NCBI RefSeq assembly: GCF_020782875.1
Contig: NZ_JAJGBN010000007.1
Location: forward strand, 62,001-126,000
Source: Allomuricauda sp. M10
GTDB taxonomy: Bacteria > Bacteroidota > Bacteroidia > Flavobacteriales > Flavobacteriaceae
Length of the DNA: 64,000 bases
Reading direction: 5' to 3'
The translations under genes were made by a program, and so were the position numbers. The notes beneath the pieces were generated by a model. It was not told the origin of the DNA, did not search any database, and saw only the letters and a list, made by a program, of their open reading frames with translations. Positions 45,151 to 53,934 of the stretch are shown here, in pieces (position 1 is the stretch's first letter; every line of letters begins with the position of its first letter).

Positions 45151-46338
45151 ATGATAAAACGAAAAATCTTTTCTATTGTCTTGATCATACTGCTGTTGAA
45201 CCAATTAGGTTCTTGCAAGGATCAGGGTAACGTGACCTCGAAGCAATCCAATATTCCAAAGGATACGGAAATGGGATATAGTTCCAAACTGATGCTCTCG
45301 GATTTCGATACCATTGTCGACGGAAAAAAAGTGGGGCTGTACTGGATCAAGAACAAGGGCATCGAAGTGGCCATGACCAATTATGGTGGACGCATAGTGG
45401 GCCTTTGGGTTCCGGACAAGGATGGGATCATGACCGATGTTGTGGTCGGATTCAACAGTGCCAAGGGCTTCATCACCTCTACCGAACCGTATTTTGGTGC
45501 CACGATCGGCAGGGTGGGCAACCGTATCGCCAAAGGAAAATTCACGTTGAAAGGAGAGGAATACCATATTCCCGTCAATAATGGGGAAAACGCCCTACAT
45601 GGGGGCCAAAAAGGATTTCAAGATGTGGTCTGGGATGTACAACAACCCAATGGACAGACCTTGGTCTTGCAATACAACTCCCCGGATATGGAAGAAGGCT
45701 TTCCCGGTAATCTATCGGTCAAAGTGACCTATTCGGTCACCGAAGATCGAGAGATCGTGATGGAGTATGAGGCCCATACGGACAGAACAACGGTGGTAAA
45801 CCTGACCAATCATGCCTTTTTCAACTTGAACGGTGAGGGAAGCGGGACCATTCTGGACCATGAAGTGGTGCTATTTGCGGATGCCTACACTCCTGTTGAT
45901 CCAGGGTTGATTCCTACAGGTGAATTGGCCCCGGTAAACGGTACCCCCTTCGATTTTACCTCCCCACATACCATTGGCGAGCGGATTATGGTAGACGACC
46001 CCCAGTTGAAGAATGGAGGGGGCTATGACCATAATTTTGTATTGAACGGAACCCAAAAGAACGGGATGAACCATGTAGGGACCATCATCGGTGATCGATT
46101 TGGGATCGTGATGGATGTGATGACCCAGGAACCGGGTGTGCAGTTTTACAGCGGGAATTTTATGTTGGGCAAAAACACGTTCAAATCCGGTGCAACGGAT
46201 ACTTACAGGACCGCCTTTGCCCTGGAGACACAACATTTTCCCGATGCACCCAATCATCCAAATTTTCCACAGATAACACTGGAGCCCGGAGAGATCTATG
46301 CCACCAAATCGGTTTACAAATTCAGTACAAGAAACTAA
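45151..46338 (+). CDS. aldose 1-epimerase (galactose mutarotase), lipoprotein
   Basis: A protein of 395 residues from the ATG at 45151; a TTG at 45124 is less likely. The lipoprotein signal ends LGSC and is followed by KDQGN. GalM motifs are complete: NYGGRIVGLWVPDKDG, YFGATIGRVGNRIAKGKF, NNGENALHGGQKGFQDVVW, the catalytic His in LTNHAFFNLNGEG, GYDHNFVLNG, EPGVQFYSGNF and the C-terminal ETQHFPDAPNHPNFP. It interconverts alpha and beta anomers of galactose or glucose, here outside the inner membrane, before uptake and phosphorylation by the galactokinase encoded downstream. It is the lipoprotein form common in PULs. Confidence 0.92.
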   Translation: MIKRKIFSIVLIILLLNQLGSCKDQGNVTSKQSNIPKDTEMGYSSKLMLSDFDTIVDGKKVGLYWIKNKGIEVAMTNYGGRIVGLWVPDKDGIMTDVVVGFNSAKGFITSTEPYFGATIGRVGNRIAKGKFTLKGEEYHIPVNNGENALHGGQKGFQDVVWDVQQPNGQTLVLQYNSPDMEEGFPGNLSVKVTYSVTEDREIVMEYEAHTDRTTVVNLTNHAFFNLNGEGSGTILDHEVVLFADAYTPVDPGLIPTGELAPVNGTPFDFTSPHTIGERIMVDDPQLKNGGGYDHNFVLNGTQKNGMNHVGTIIGDRFGIVMDVMTQEPGVQFYSGNFMLGKNTFKSGATDTYRTAFALETQHFPDAPNHPNFPQITLEPGEIYATKSVYKFSTRN

Positions 46339-46355
46339 AACCAACCAAAATAGAA

Positions 46356-48800
46356 ATGAAAAAAAATATTGTTTTTTGGGTCCTTTCCCTGTGGGCGGGC
46401 CTGCTGTATCCGCAGGATAGGAAGGCACCTGCCTATCCCTTGATCACCCACGACCCCTATTTGAGCGTTTGGTCCTTTTCGGACGAACTGAACGGAGCAC
46501 CCACCAAACACTGGACAGGTACCGATCAGCCGTTGATGGGATTCATACAGGTGGATGGGACAAGTTATAGGTTTCTGGGCAAGGAGGCTGCCAATTACAA
46601 GGAAGTATTGGCAACAGGTGGGGAAACGGGATATTCCGTAAAAATGTCCACGGAACTCCCAAAAGGAAATTGGCACCAGAGGGATTTTGATGATTCCGGA
46701 TGGGTTTCAAAACCGGCCCCTTTTGGAAATGATTACAGATCTAAGACCCAATGGTTGACCGACGATATTTGGTACCGGAGAAAATTTGACCTGGAAGGAC
46801 TGGATTTCAACAAACTTTTTCTAAAGTTATATTATGACGATAACATCGAGGTGTATCTCAACGGTCAGGAAATTTTTAGGGCCACGTGTTGTGCCAGTCA
46901 ATATCGCTATGTGGAGATGGAGGATGCTTTTTTGAAATTGCTCAAAAAGAAGGATAACCTATTGGCCGTTCATGTAAAGAACACCGGAGGGGAACAGTTT
47001 GTTGATGTGGGACTGGCCGATTTGGTGAAATCGACATCACAGATGAAATTGGCCCAACAGACCCAACTGGACATGACGGCTACCCGAACCCGCTATGGCT
47101 TTTCCTGTGGGGGCATCGACCTTGAGCTTACTTTCACTTCACCCTTGTTACTAGACGATTTGGACCTTTTGTCAAGGCCGGTATCTTATATCAATTTTAA
47201 AACGACTTCCAATGATGGCAAGCCGCACGATGTAAAGCTGTTCTTTGGGGCCTCCACAGCTTTGGCCACCAATGATGCGTCCCAATCCGTTATCGCCGAA
47301 AAGGCCGCAACACAACAATTGTCCTATTTGAAAGTGGGAACCCAGTCGCAACCCATTTTGGAAAAGAAAGGGGACAACCTTCGGATTGATTGGGGCCATC
47401 TGTACGTGGCAACGCCCAATGAGGCCGGGGCCATACAAAATGTGACATCGGCAGATGAAGCACGGGCCGATTTTGAGCAAGGAACCATTCAACCCCTCAA
47501 GGACAATGGAAAAGAACTTGTCTTGGGCATCACTTTTCCAAAGGAAACGATATCCTCTGAAAAGGAATATAGGGTGTTGGTCGGTTATGATGATATCTTG
47601 AGCATCCAATATTTTGGCCAGAACCTGAGACCTTGGTGGAACCGTAACGGGGATAATTCCATTCTTACCGAGTTGGACAGGGCGAATACGGATTACAGTG
47701 CCATTATGACGAAGTGTGTGGCCCTTGACCAAGAAATAAAGGCCAAAGCAACAGCAATTGGCGGACCATCCTATGCAGAATTATGTGAAATTGGATACAG
47801 ACAGAGCATAGCGGCCCATAAACTGGTACAAGGACCAGATGGGGAAATTCTGTTCCTTTCCAAAGAGAACTTCAGCAACGGCTGTATCAATACAGTGGAT
47901 GTGACCTATCCCTCGTCCCCGCTATATCTTATGTATAATCCAAAGCTAATGGAGGGAATGCTCAACGGTATTTTTTATTATTCAGAGAGTGGAAGGCACA
48001 AGGAACCATTTGCGGCGCATGATCTGGGGACCTACCCTAAAGCAAATGGCCAAACCTATGGCGAGCCCATGCCAGTGGAGGAATCCGGGAACATGATCAT
48101 TTTAACGGCAGCTATTGCCATGGCGGAAGGAAATGCGGATTATGCCGAAAAACACTGGGAAACTCTTACGCTGTGGGCGGAATATTTGGCGGACAAGGGT
48201 TTTGATCCGGGCAACCAGTTGTGTACAGATGACTTTGCAGGACACTTGGCCAGGAATGCCAATCTTTCCATAAAGGCCATAGTGGCCATTGGTAGTTATG
48301 GCTATTTGGCCAAGCAATTGGGCAAGGATGCATTAGGGGATAAATATATGGTAATGGCAAGGGAGATGGCCCAAAAATGGATGCAACTGGCAGACGGTGG
48401 TGATCATTATGCCCTTACTTTTGATGATCCTGATACCTGGAGCCAAAAGTATAATTTGGTATGGGACAAGATATTCGGATTCGGTCTGTTTCCCAAAAAA
48501 GTGTATGATACCGAGATGTCATACTACCTAAGCCACCAGAACAGGTATGGCCTTCCCCTGGATAACAGGTCGGATTACACAAAATCCGACTGGATCGTAT
48601 GGACAGCTACCTTAACGGATGATGCCGAGGCATTTAAGGCGTTGGTGGACCCAATCATGGCCTTTGCCAAGGAGTCCCCTGACCGTGTGCCCATGAGCGA
48701 TTGGCATTTTACAAGTAGTGGAGAGGTAAGGGGCTTTCAGGCCAGAAGTGTGGTCGGAGGGTACTTTATCAGATTGTTGGAGGATAAATGGAAAAAGTAG
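46356..48800 (+). CDS. DUF4965/DUF1793 'glutaminase-like' exported protein
   Basis: An 814-residue protein with a short signal peptide ending LLYPQ (residue 20). It follows the glutaminase A-type layout: N-terminal DUF4964 part (APAYPLITHDPYLSVWSFSD), DUF5127 beta region, and a C-terminal alpha/alpha barrel of DUF4965/DUF1793 type (YAELCEIGYRQSIAAHKLV, CINTVDVTYPSSPLYLMYNP, HDLGTYPKANG, CTDDFAGHLARNANLSIKAI). Residues about 100-210 add a GH2-like sugar-binding sandwich (FDDSGWVSKPAPFGND, DIWYRRKFDLEG, VYLNGQEIF). The fold resembles glycoside hydrolases of alpha/alpha type, and the operon points to a glycan target rather than glutamine. It abuts the galactokinase gene. Real activity unknown. 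Confidence 0.85.
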   Translation: MKKNIVFWVLSLWAGLLYPQDRKAPAYPLITHDPYLSVWSFSDELNGAPTKHWTGTDQPLMGFIQVDGTSYRFLGKEAANYKEVLATGGETGYSVKMSTELPKGNWHQRDFDDSGWVSKPAPFGNDYRSKTQWLTDDIWYRRKFDLEGLDFNKLFLKLYYDDNIEVYLNGQEIFRATCCASQYRYVEMEDAFLKLLKKKDNLLAVHVKNTGGEQFVDVGLADLVKSTSQMKLAQQTQLDMTATRTRYGFSCGGIDLELTFTSPLLLDDLDLLSRPVSYINFKTTSNDGKPHDVKLFFGASTALATNDASQSVIAEKAATQQLSYLKVGTQSQPILEKKGDNLRIDWGHLYVATPNEAGAIQNVTSADEARADFEQGTIQPLKDNGKELVLGITFPKETISSEKEYRVLVGYDDILSIQYFGQNLRPWWNRNGDNSILTELDRANTDYSAIMTKCVALDQEIKAKATAIGGPSYAELCEIGYRQSIAAHKLVQGPDGEILFLSKENFSNGCINTVDVTYPSSPLYLMYNPKLMEGMLNGIFYYSESGRHKEPFAAHDLGTYPKANGQTYGEPMPVEESGNMIILTAAIAMAEGNADYAEKHWETLTLWAEYLADKGFDPGNQLCTDDFAGHLARNANLSIKAIVAIGSYGYLAKQLGKDALGDKYMVMAREMAQKWMQLADGGDHYALTFDDPDTWSQKYNLVWDKIFGFGLFPKKVYDTEMSYYLSHQNRYGLPLDNRSDYTKSDWIVWTATLTDDAEAFKALVDPIMAFAKESPDRVPMSDWHFTSSGEVRGFQARSVVGGYFIRLLEDKWKK

Positions 48801-49970
48801 GTGAGTGATCATCATGAATACGTGGTAAAGAAAAATTCAATGCATCAATTGAAAACTGATTTGGTGGTCACTTCCCCCGGAAGGATCAACCTGATTGGCG
48901 AGCATACAGACTATAATGACGGTTTTGTGCTTCCTGCGGCCATAGATAAGGTCATTATCCTGAAATTGGGAAAAAATGGGACTACAAATGAATGCAGGAT
49001 CCAAAGTGAGGGATTTGGGGAGGTTGTGCATATTGATTTGGGCAACATCGCTAAAAGTAACAACGATTGGGAAAACTACATCCTTGGAGTGTTACATGAA
49101 CTCATATTGTTAACGGATAAACTAAGAGGTTTTGATTGTTCCATCGAGAGCCATCTTCCCATTGGATCGGGAGTAAGTTCGTCCGCTGCATTGGAGTGCG
49201 GCCTCGCTTTCGGATTGAATGAACTGTTTGGACTTGGGTTGACAAAATGGGACATCATTCAATTGTCACAAAGGGCAGAACACAATTACGTGGGGACCAA
49301 ATGTGGGATTATGGATCAATTCGCATCCGTGATGGGCAAGGACGAACAGGTGATGTTGTTGGATTGCAAAACCTTGGCTTTTGAATATATCCCAGTTAAT
49401 ATTGAGCCATACAGGATTTTAATGTTGAACACGAATGTAAAGCACAACCTGGCTTTTGGCGAATACAATGTTCGAAGGGAACAGTGCCAGCAAGGATTGA
49501 CCATTGTAGGGAATAAATTTCAAATTGGAGGGACCTTTAGAAATGTGACGATGCAGATGTTGGACGATTGTAAAAAAGAAATGGAGGACGTAATCTACAA
49601 TAGATGTTCCTATGTGGTACAAGAGAACCAACGGGTACTTGAAGCTGTTGCGGCCCTTCGTGCCAATAAAATGGAGACCTTTGGGGAGTTGTTGTATCAG
49701 ACCCATAAAGGATTGAGTGAACAATTTGAGGTCAGCTGTCCCGAGCTCGATTTTTTGGTGGATTTTTCCAAAAATTGGGAGGAAGTCCTAGGGGCCCGAA
49801 TGATGGGTGGCGGATTTGGAGGATGCACCTTGAACATCGTCCATAAAGAAGCCATAGCGTCCTTTGTCAAAGAGGCAGGTAAAGTGTATAAGGAAAAATT
49901 TTCATTGGAACTTTCGGCATTCCAGACCGTTCCAAGCAAAGGAACCTCAATCTTAAAAAGAAATGGGTGA
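48801..49970 (+). CDS. galK: galactokinase
   Basis: A GHMP-family kinase of 389 residues from a GTG directly after the previous stop; an ATG at 48840 would give 376 residues, a little short at the N-terminus for the family. Motifs: galactose-binding SPGRINLIGEHTDYNDGFVLPAAID, ATP loop LPIGSGVSSSAALECG, CGIMDQFAS with the catalytic Asp, and ARMMGGGFGGCTLNIV. It phosphorylates alpha-D-galactose with ATP in the cytoplasm, the first Leloir step. Its end overlaps galT by 8 bases, so the two are translationally coupled. Confidence 0.96.
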   Translation: MSDHHEYVVKKNSMHQLKTDLVVTSPGRINLIGEHTDYNDGFVLPAAIDKVIILKLGKNGTTNECRIQSEGFGEVVHIDLGNIAKSNNDWENYILGVLHELILLTDKLRGFDCSIESHLPIGSGVSSSAALECGLAFGLNELFGLGLTKWDIIQLSQRAEHNYVGTKCGIMDQFASVMGKDEQVMLLDCKTLAFEYIPVNIEPYRILMLNTNVKHNLAFGEYNVRREQCQQGLTIVGNKFQIGGTFRNVTMQMLDDCKKEMEDVIYNRCSYVVQENQRVLEAVAALRANKMETFGELLYQTHKGLSEQFEVSCPELDFLVDFSKNWEEVLGARMMGGGFGGCTLNIVHKEAIASFVKEAGKVYKEKFSLELSAFQTVPSKGTSILKRNG

Positions 49971-51006
49971 AAGGGAATTTTATGACAATCCCCATCGCAG
50001 GTACAACATCCTGACCGGGGAATGGGTTTTGGTTTCGCCCCATCGGACCAAAAGGCCATGGCAGGGCAAACAGGAAGGGCATCCTGTCTTGGATAGGCCT
50101 TCCTATGATGCCAATTGCTACCTCTGTCCGGGAAACAGGAGGGCGAGCGGGGAATTAAATCCCCAATATGGACAGGTTTTCAGTTTTGTAAACGATTATT
50201 CCGCACTGCTTGATGATACCCCGATTTCAACACATCAAAACGGGCTTTTAAAGGCCCAAGGTGAAAAAGGAATTTGCAAGGTGGTGTGTTTTTCGCCCGA
50301 TCATTCACTGACCCTCCCTTTAATGGAAGTTCAGGATATTGAAAAGATCATTGAGGTTTGGCAGCAAGAGTACCGTACACTTGGTAAGAAGGAAGATATC
50401 CATCATGTCCAAATCTTTGAAAATAAAGGAGATATCATGGGGTGCAGTAACCCACATCCACATGGGCAAATTTGGGCACAAAGTTCCATTCCGCAGGAAG
50501 TGGTGAAAAAAACCAAGTACCAGAAAAACTATTGGATAGAAAACCATAAAAGCCTTTTGGGGGATTATTTGAAGCAGGAGTTGGAGATAGGGGAACGGAT
50601 AATTTGGGAAAATGAACATTTTGTGGCATTGGTTCCGTATTGGGCAGTTTGGCCCTATGAGACCATGATCATACCCCGAAAACACCGGCGGGATATCTTG
50701 GAAATGAACAATGTGGAAAAGAAGGGATTCGCCGAGATGGTCAAAAATGTGACGGTCAGGTATGACAACCTGTTCCAAACCTCTTTTCCATATTCTTCTG
50801 GAATCCATCAACGGCCTACTGATGGTGGGGAATATCCGGAATGGCATTTTCACATGTCATTTTATCCTCCTTTATTGCGGTCTGCAACAGTCAAGAAATT
50901 TATGGTTGGCTACGAAATGTTTGCCAATCCGCAAAGGGACATAACTGCCGAATATGCCGCGGATATTTTGAGAAACCTGTCAGATACACATTATAGGTTG
51001 AAATAG
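49963..51006 (+). CDS. galT: galactose-1-phosphate uridylyltransferase
   Basis: A 347-residue GalT. Motifs: RRYNILTGEWVLVSPHRTKRPW, zinc-site CYLCPGN, PHPHGQIWAQ with the uridylylated His167, and EWHFHMSFYPPLLRS. It exchanges UMP between UDP-glucose and galactose-1-phosphate. With galactokinase it makes UDP-galactose and glucose-1-phosphate; a UDP-galactose 4-epimerase gene (galE) is not visible in the window and must lie elsewhere. The start overlaps galK. Length is normal. Confidence 0.97.
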   Translation: MGEREFYDNPHRRYNILTGEWVLVSPHRTKRPWQGKQEGHPVLDRPSYDANCYLCPGNRRASGELNPQYGQVFSFVNDYSALLDDTPISTHQNGLLKAQGEKGICKVVCFSPDHSLTLPLMEVQDIEKIIEVWQQEYRTLGKKEDIHHVQIFENKGDIMGCSNPHPHGQIWAQSSIPQEVVKKTKYQKNYWIENHKSLLGDYLKQELEIGERIIWENEHFVALVPYWAVWPYETMIIPRKHRRDILEMNNVEKKGFAEMVKNVTVRYDNLFQTSFPYSSGIHQRPTDGGEYPEWHFHMSFYPPLLRSATVKKFMVGYEMFANPQRDITAEYAADILRNLSDTHYRLK

Positions 51007-51076
51007 TCTGCGTTGAAACTGAAAGACCAAGAGTTCAGTGGTGATCAAGAATGCGTTCAAACAAGAAAATGCGAAT

Positions 51077-51988
51077 ATGAAATCAATTGCTCCATACCTT
51101 CTTTTGGTATTCTCAATGGGATTACATGCCCAGGACACCATTATCCAACTCTGGAACGATAAGATTCCGAACCAATTGGAATCAACGGAAAAAGAGAGGC
51201 GGGTAAAGACAGATTACTCGGCTGTTTTTAACGTACAAAACCCCACTATTGAGGGATATTTGCCAAGTGGCCGAAGTGCTACGGGTGAAGCCGTTCTGAT
51301 TTTTCCGGGTGGAAGCTATCGGGAATTGGTAATTGGCTGGGAGGGACTCGATGTGGCCAAGGCATTGAGTGCCAAGGGTATCGCTGCTTTTGTGGTCAAG
51401 TATAGGTTGCCCATATCAACATCTTTGGTAGAGCAACAAAATGTGCCGTTGCAGGATGCACAGCGAGCCATAAGGGTTATTCGGGGTAAAGCTGATGAAT
51501 TCGGGATAAACCCCGATAAAATAGGCATCATGGGTTTCTCCGCCGGTGGCCATGCGGCTTCCTCGTTGGGAACCCGCTTTTCCAAAAAAGTTTATCTGCC
51601 TGTGGATGAGCTCGATACGGTTAGTGCAAAACCCTCGTTTATGGCCTTGGTATATCCTGTTATCACAATGAAGAAACCATTGACACATCTTGGCTCAAGA
51701 ACAGCACTTTTAGGAGAGGGCGATAACGAAAAACTTGTTCAAGAATTTTCCAATGAACTGAACGTGACCGAAAACACCCCACCCACTTTTTTAATCCATT
51801 CGGTTGATGATGACATTGTGCCCGTAGAAAATACCTTGCTTTTTTTCAATGCCCTAAAAATGCAAAAAGTACCTGTGGAGATGCATATTTATCCATTCGG
51901 TGGGCATGGGTATGCCATTGGTAGGAAGAACGATCATTTAAAAGGGTGGCTTGATGATTTTATCAAATGGCTATATGATTGTTTTTGA
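51077..51988 (+). CDS. alpha/beta-hydrolase, probable carbohydrate esterase
   Basis: A protein of 303 residues from the ATG at 51077, which gives a signal peptide ending GLHAQ; a GTG at 51038 is rejected. The alpha/beta-hydrolase fold shows VLIFPGGSYREL (oxyanion loop), the nucleophile elbow GFSAGGHAASSLG with Ser155, IHSVDDDIVPVENT with the likely Asp, and HIYPFGGHGYAIG with the His. This layout is typical of acetyl-esterase/acetylxylan-esterase-like proteins of PULs. Exported, likely periplasmic, it may remove acetyl or other acyl groups from the glycan. It is the last plus-strand gene of the fructan/galactose block. Confidence 0.85.
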   Translation: MKSIAPYLLLVFSMGLHAQDTIIQLWNDKIPNQLESTEKERRVKTDYSAVFNVQNPTIEGYLPSGRSATGEAVLIFPGGSYRELVIGWEGLDVAKALSAKGIAAFVVKYRLPISTSLVEQQNVPLQDAQRAIRVIRGKADEFGINPDKIGIMGFSAGGHAASSLGTRFSKKVYLPVDELDTVSAKPSFMALVYPVITMKKPLTHLGSRTALLGEGDNEKLVQEFSNELNVTENTPPTFLIHSVDDDIVPVENTLLFFNALKMQKVPVEMHIYPFGGHGYAIGRKNDHLKGWLDDFIKWLYDCF

Positions 51989-52034
51989 ACTAATTGTTGA
52001 TAGACAGTACAAATAATCCAAACCTACAAAGATG

Positions 52035-52054
52035 CATGGGGTGAGAACCCAATG
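52035..52054. terminator. weak hairpin between convergent genes
   Basis: CATgGGGT and ACCCaATG form an 8-position stem with one mismatch around GAGA, in the short gap between the esterase gene and the convergent LytTR regulator. No T-run is present, so function is uncertain. Confidence 0.3.
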
Positions 52055-52056
52055 TC

Positions 52057-52749
52057 CTATTCAAGGATCCGTGCCTTCACATCTTCCAAATAACTACGCC
52101 CGATTACGTATCGTTTTCCCTTTATTTCCACACTGTTGCCTTCCAAAGCATCAATTTTATCAATGGAAACGGTATAGGAACGGTGGATCCGGATAAACTT
52201 TTCATCCGAAAGTTCATCGGTAAAAGCACTCAGGGTTTTGTGAACAATATGGTTTTCTTTGGCCGTGATGATCTTGATGTAATCCTTTAAACTTTCTATA
52301 AGTACGATTTCGTCCAAATAGATTTTTTTCATCTTTTTCTTGTCCACTTTCACAAAGATGTGCTCCCTGGTAGCATCCCCTTTTGTGTCGTGCCTCAATT
52401 TGGCCATGGCCTTGTTGATGGCCTTGATGAATCGTGGTAACGAAATAGGTTTTACCAAATAATCAAGTACTTCCTGATCAAAACCTTTGGCGGCATATTC
52501 GGCATGGGCACTGGTGATGATGACCAGAGGTTTATCGTCCAAACTTTCCAAAAAGCTGAACCCATCAATGATCGGCATGTTCACATCCAAGAACAGAAGA
52601 TCCGGTTTGTTTTCCCTTAAATATTCCAAACTGTCTATGGCGTTGTTGAACACGGCGACGGATTGGAGTTCCTTGATCTGGGAAATATGGTTTTCGATGA
52701 CTTTTACCGCAAGGGGTTCATCATCAATGATCACACATTTTAAATTCAT
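52057..52749 (-). CDS. LytTR-family response regulator
   Basis: A 230-residue regulator. Receiver domain, residues 1-120: CVIIDDEPLAVKVIENHI, phospho-acceptor Asp55 in LLFLDVNMP, TSAHAEYAAKGF, and YLVKPI. LytTR DNA-binding domain, about 130-230: FVKVDKKKMKKIYLDEIVLIES, RIHRSYTVSIDKIDAL, and GKRYVIGRSYLEDV. It overlaps the end of the kinase gene by 4 bases, so the two form one operon and a matched pair. Being divergent from the CBM9-GHL10 genes and close to the third susCD pair, it is the probable regulator of PUL 3. Confidence 0.95.
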   Translation of the reverse strand: MNLKCVIIDDEPLAVKVIENHISQIKELQSVAVFNNAIDSLEYLRENKPDLLFLDVNMPIIDGFSFLESLDDKPLVIITSAHAEYAAKGFDQEVLDYLVKPISLPRFIKAINKAMAKLRHDTKGDATREHIFVKVDKKKMKKIYLDEIVLIESLKDYIKIITAKENHIVHKTLSAFTDELSDEKFIRIHRSYTVSIDKIDALEGNSVEIKGKRYVIGRSYLEDVKARILE

Positions 52750-53828
52750 CTAAGCTTGAGCATTAAATTAACAACATATTCATCTGACTCGTCCTGTATG
52801 CTCAATTGATATTCGTCTTCGGCATATCTCAATTTCAATCTTTTTTCCACATTGGGTAATCCAATTCCACCCGCTTTTTTGGATGTATCTGGATTGTGTT
52901 CCATGGGTTTGGTATTGCGGACCTGAAAGTACAGAAACTTTTCCTCAATACTTATATCAATATGGATCTTAACTTTTCCGATATTCTTGTTGGCACCATG
53001 TTTAAAGGCATTTTCTATGAATTGTACCAAGAGTAACGGCGCAATTTTGTGACCTTTGGAATTGCCTTTTACGTTAAATTCAAGATCAAGGTTTTCATTG
53101 TACCGGATTTGCTCCAGATCTAAATAGTTTTGGATAAAATGGATCTCTTTTTTAAGGCTTTGGTTTTTTTCCTTTGTTTCGTAGAGTACATAGCGCATCA
53201 GGTCGGATAGTTTAATGATGGTCTCTGGGGTGCGATCGGATTTCTCCAAACTCAAAGAGTATATATTGTTCAATGTGTTGAAGAAAAAATGGGGAGAAAT
53301 CTGCGCTCGTAAAAATCGTAATTCTGTTTCCAATTGTTCTTTTTCCAATCGGGATGCCTTTCTTGTTTCCCTCAAATAATCCATAGTAAATTTGAACGAG
53401 GCCACGAAAGTGATCACATAAAGTTCCCCTAGCATCATGACCACTGTAAAGTTCAAGGTCATGCTATAGGTCTCCGGACCCTCTGGCCATACGTTGTAGC
53501 TGATCAAAAAATGGGTTAGGAGATATTTGATGGTGACCATGAGCAAAATGCTGAGAAACAATATCGCAATAAAGGATATATACTTCCTTTTGAACAGGAA
53601 CCTGGGGATCAAATAATAAATAGTGAAATAGGAAAGCGTAATATGGATGGGAAACCCTAAAAGATTCGATTTAAACGAATACAGATAATCATTAAAATAG
53701 CTGCCCCATCTTAAGAAATTGAAGGTGAAATAGATGATCCAAAAAATAATATGGTGGATCGGCCTTATCTTATACTCGGTCACCGCATTGACCAAGAAGT
53801 TATCATTAACTCGATTTTGTATGTGCAT
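52746..53828 (-). CDS. LytS/YehU-type membrane sensor histidine kinase
   Basis: A 360-residue kinase. Four hydrophobic helices fill residues about 22-145, then a coiled linker and the His_kinase domain with AQISPHFFFNTLNNIYSL (His180) and a C-terminal HATPase with FIENAFKHGANKN (N box) and AGGIGLPNVEKRLKL (G box). There is no periplasmic sensor domain, so it senses through its membrane part. It is co-encoded with the LytTR regulator. This pair is a less common choice for a PUL than a SusR, hybrid or sigma/anti-sigma system. A 106-base gap separates its start from the divergent CBM9-like gene. Confidence 0.94.
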   Translation of the reverse strand: MHIQNRVNDNFLVNAVTEYKIRPIHHIIFWIIYFTFNFLRWGSYFNDYLYSFKSNLLGFPIHITLSYFTIYYLIPRFLFKRKYISFIAILFLSILLMVTIKYLLTHFLISYNVWPEGPETYSMTLNFTVVMMLGELYVITFVASFKFTMDYLRETRKASRLEKEQLETELRFLRAQISPHFFFNTLNNIYSLSLEKSDRTPETIIKLSDLMRYVLYETKEKNQSLKKEIHFIQNYLDLEQIRYNENLDLEFNVKGNSKGHKIAPLLLVQFIENAFKHGANKNIGKVKIHIDISIEEKFLYFQVRNTKPMEHNPDTSKKAGGIGLPNVEKRLKLRYAEDEYQLSIQDESDEYVVNLMLKLR

Positions 53829-53934
53829 TATATGGAATTCTAACTCTTTTTCAACATTTGGCTTTTGATATTGGTCATTGGTCTAATAAAAGACCTTAAA
53901 TACGGCTGAAATTAGGAATTTTTCCAAAGATTTA

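Noticed and set aside
46356..48800. Calling the DUF4965 protein a glutaminase by family name
   Set aside because: The name comes from a few fungal members; the operon and the inserted sugar-binding sandwich do not support glutamine as substrate.
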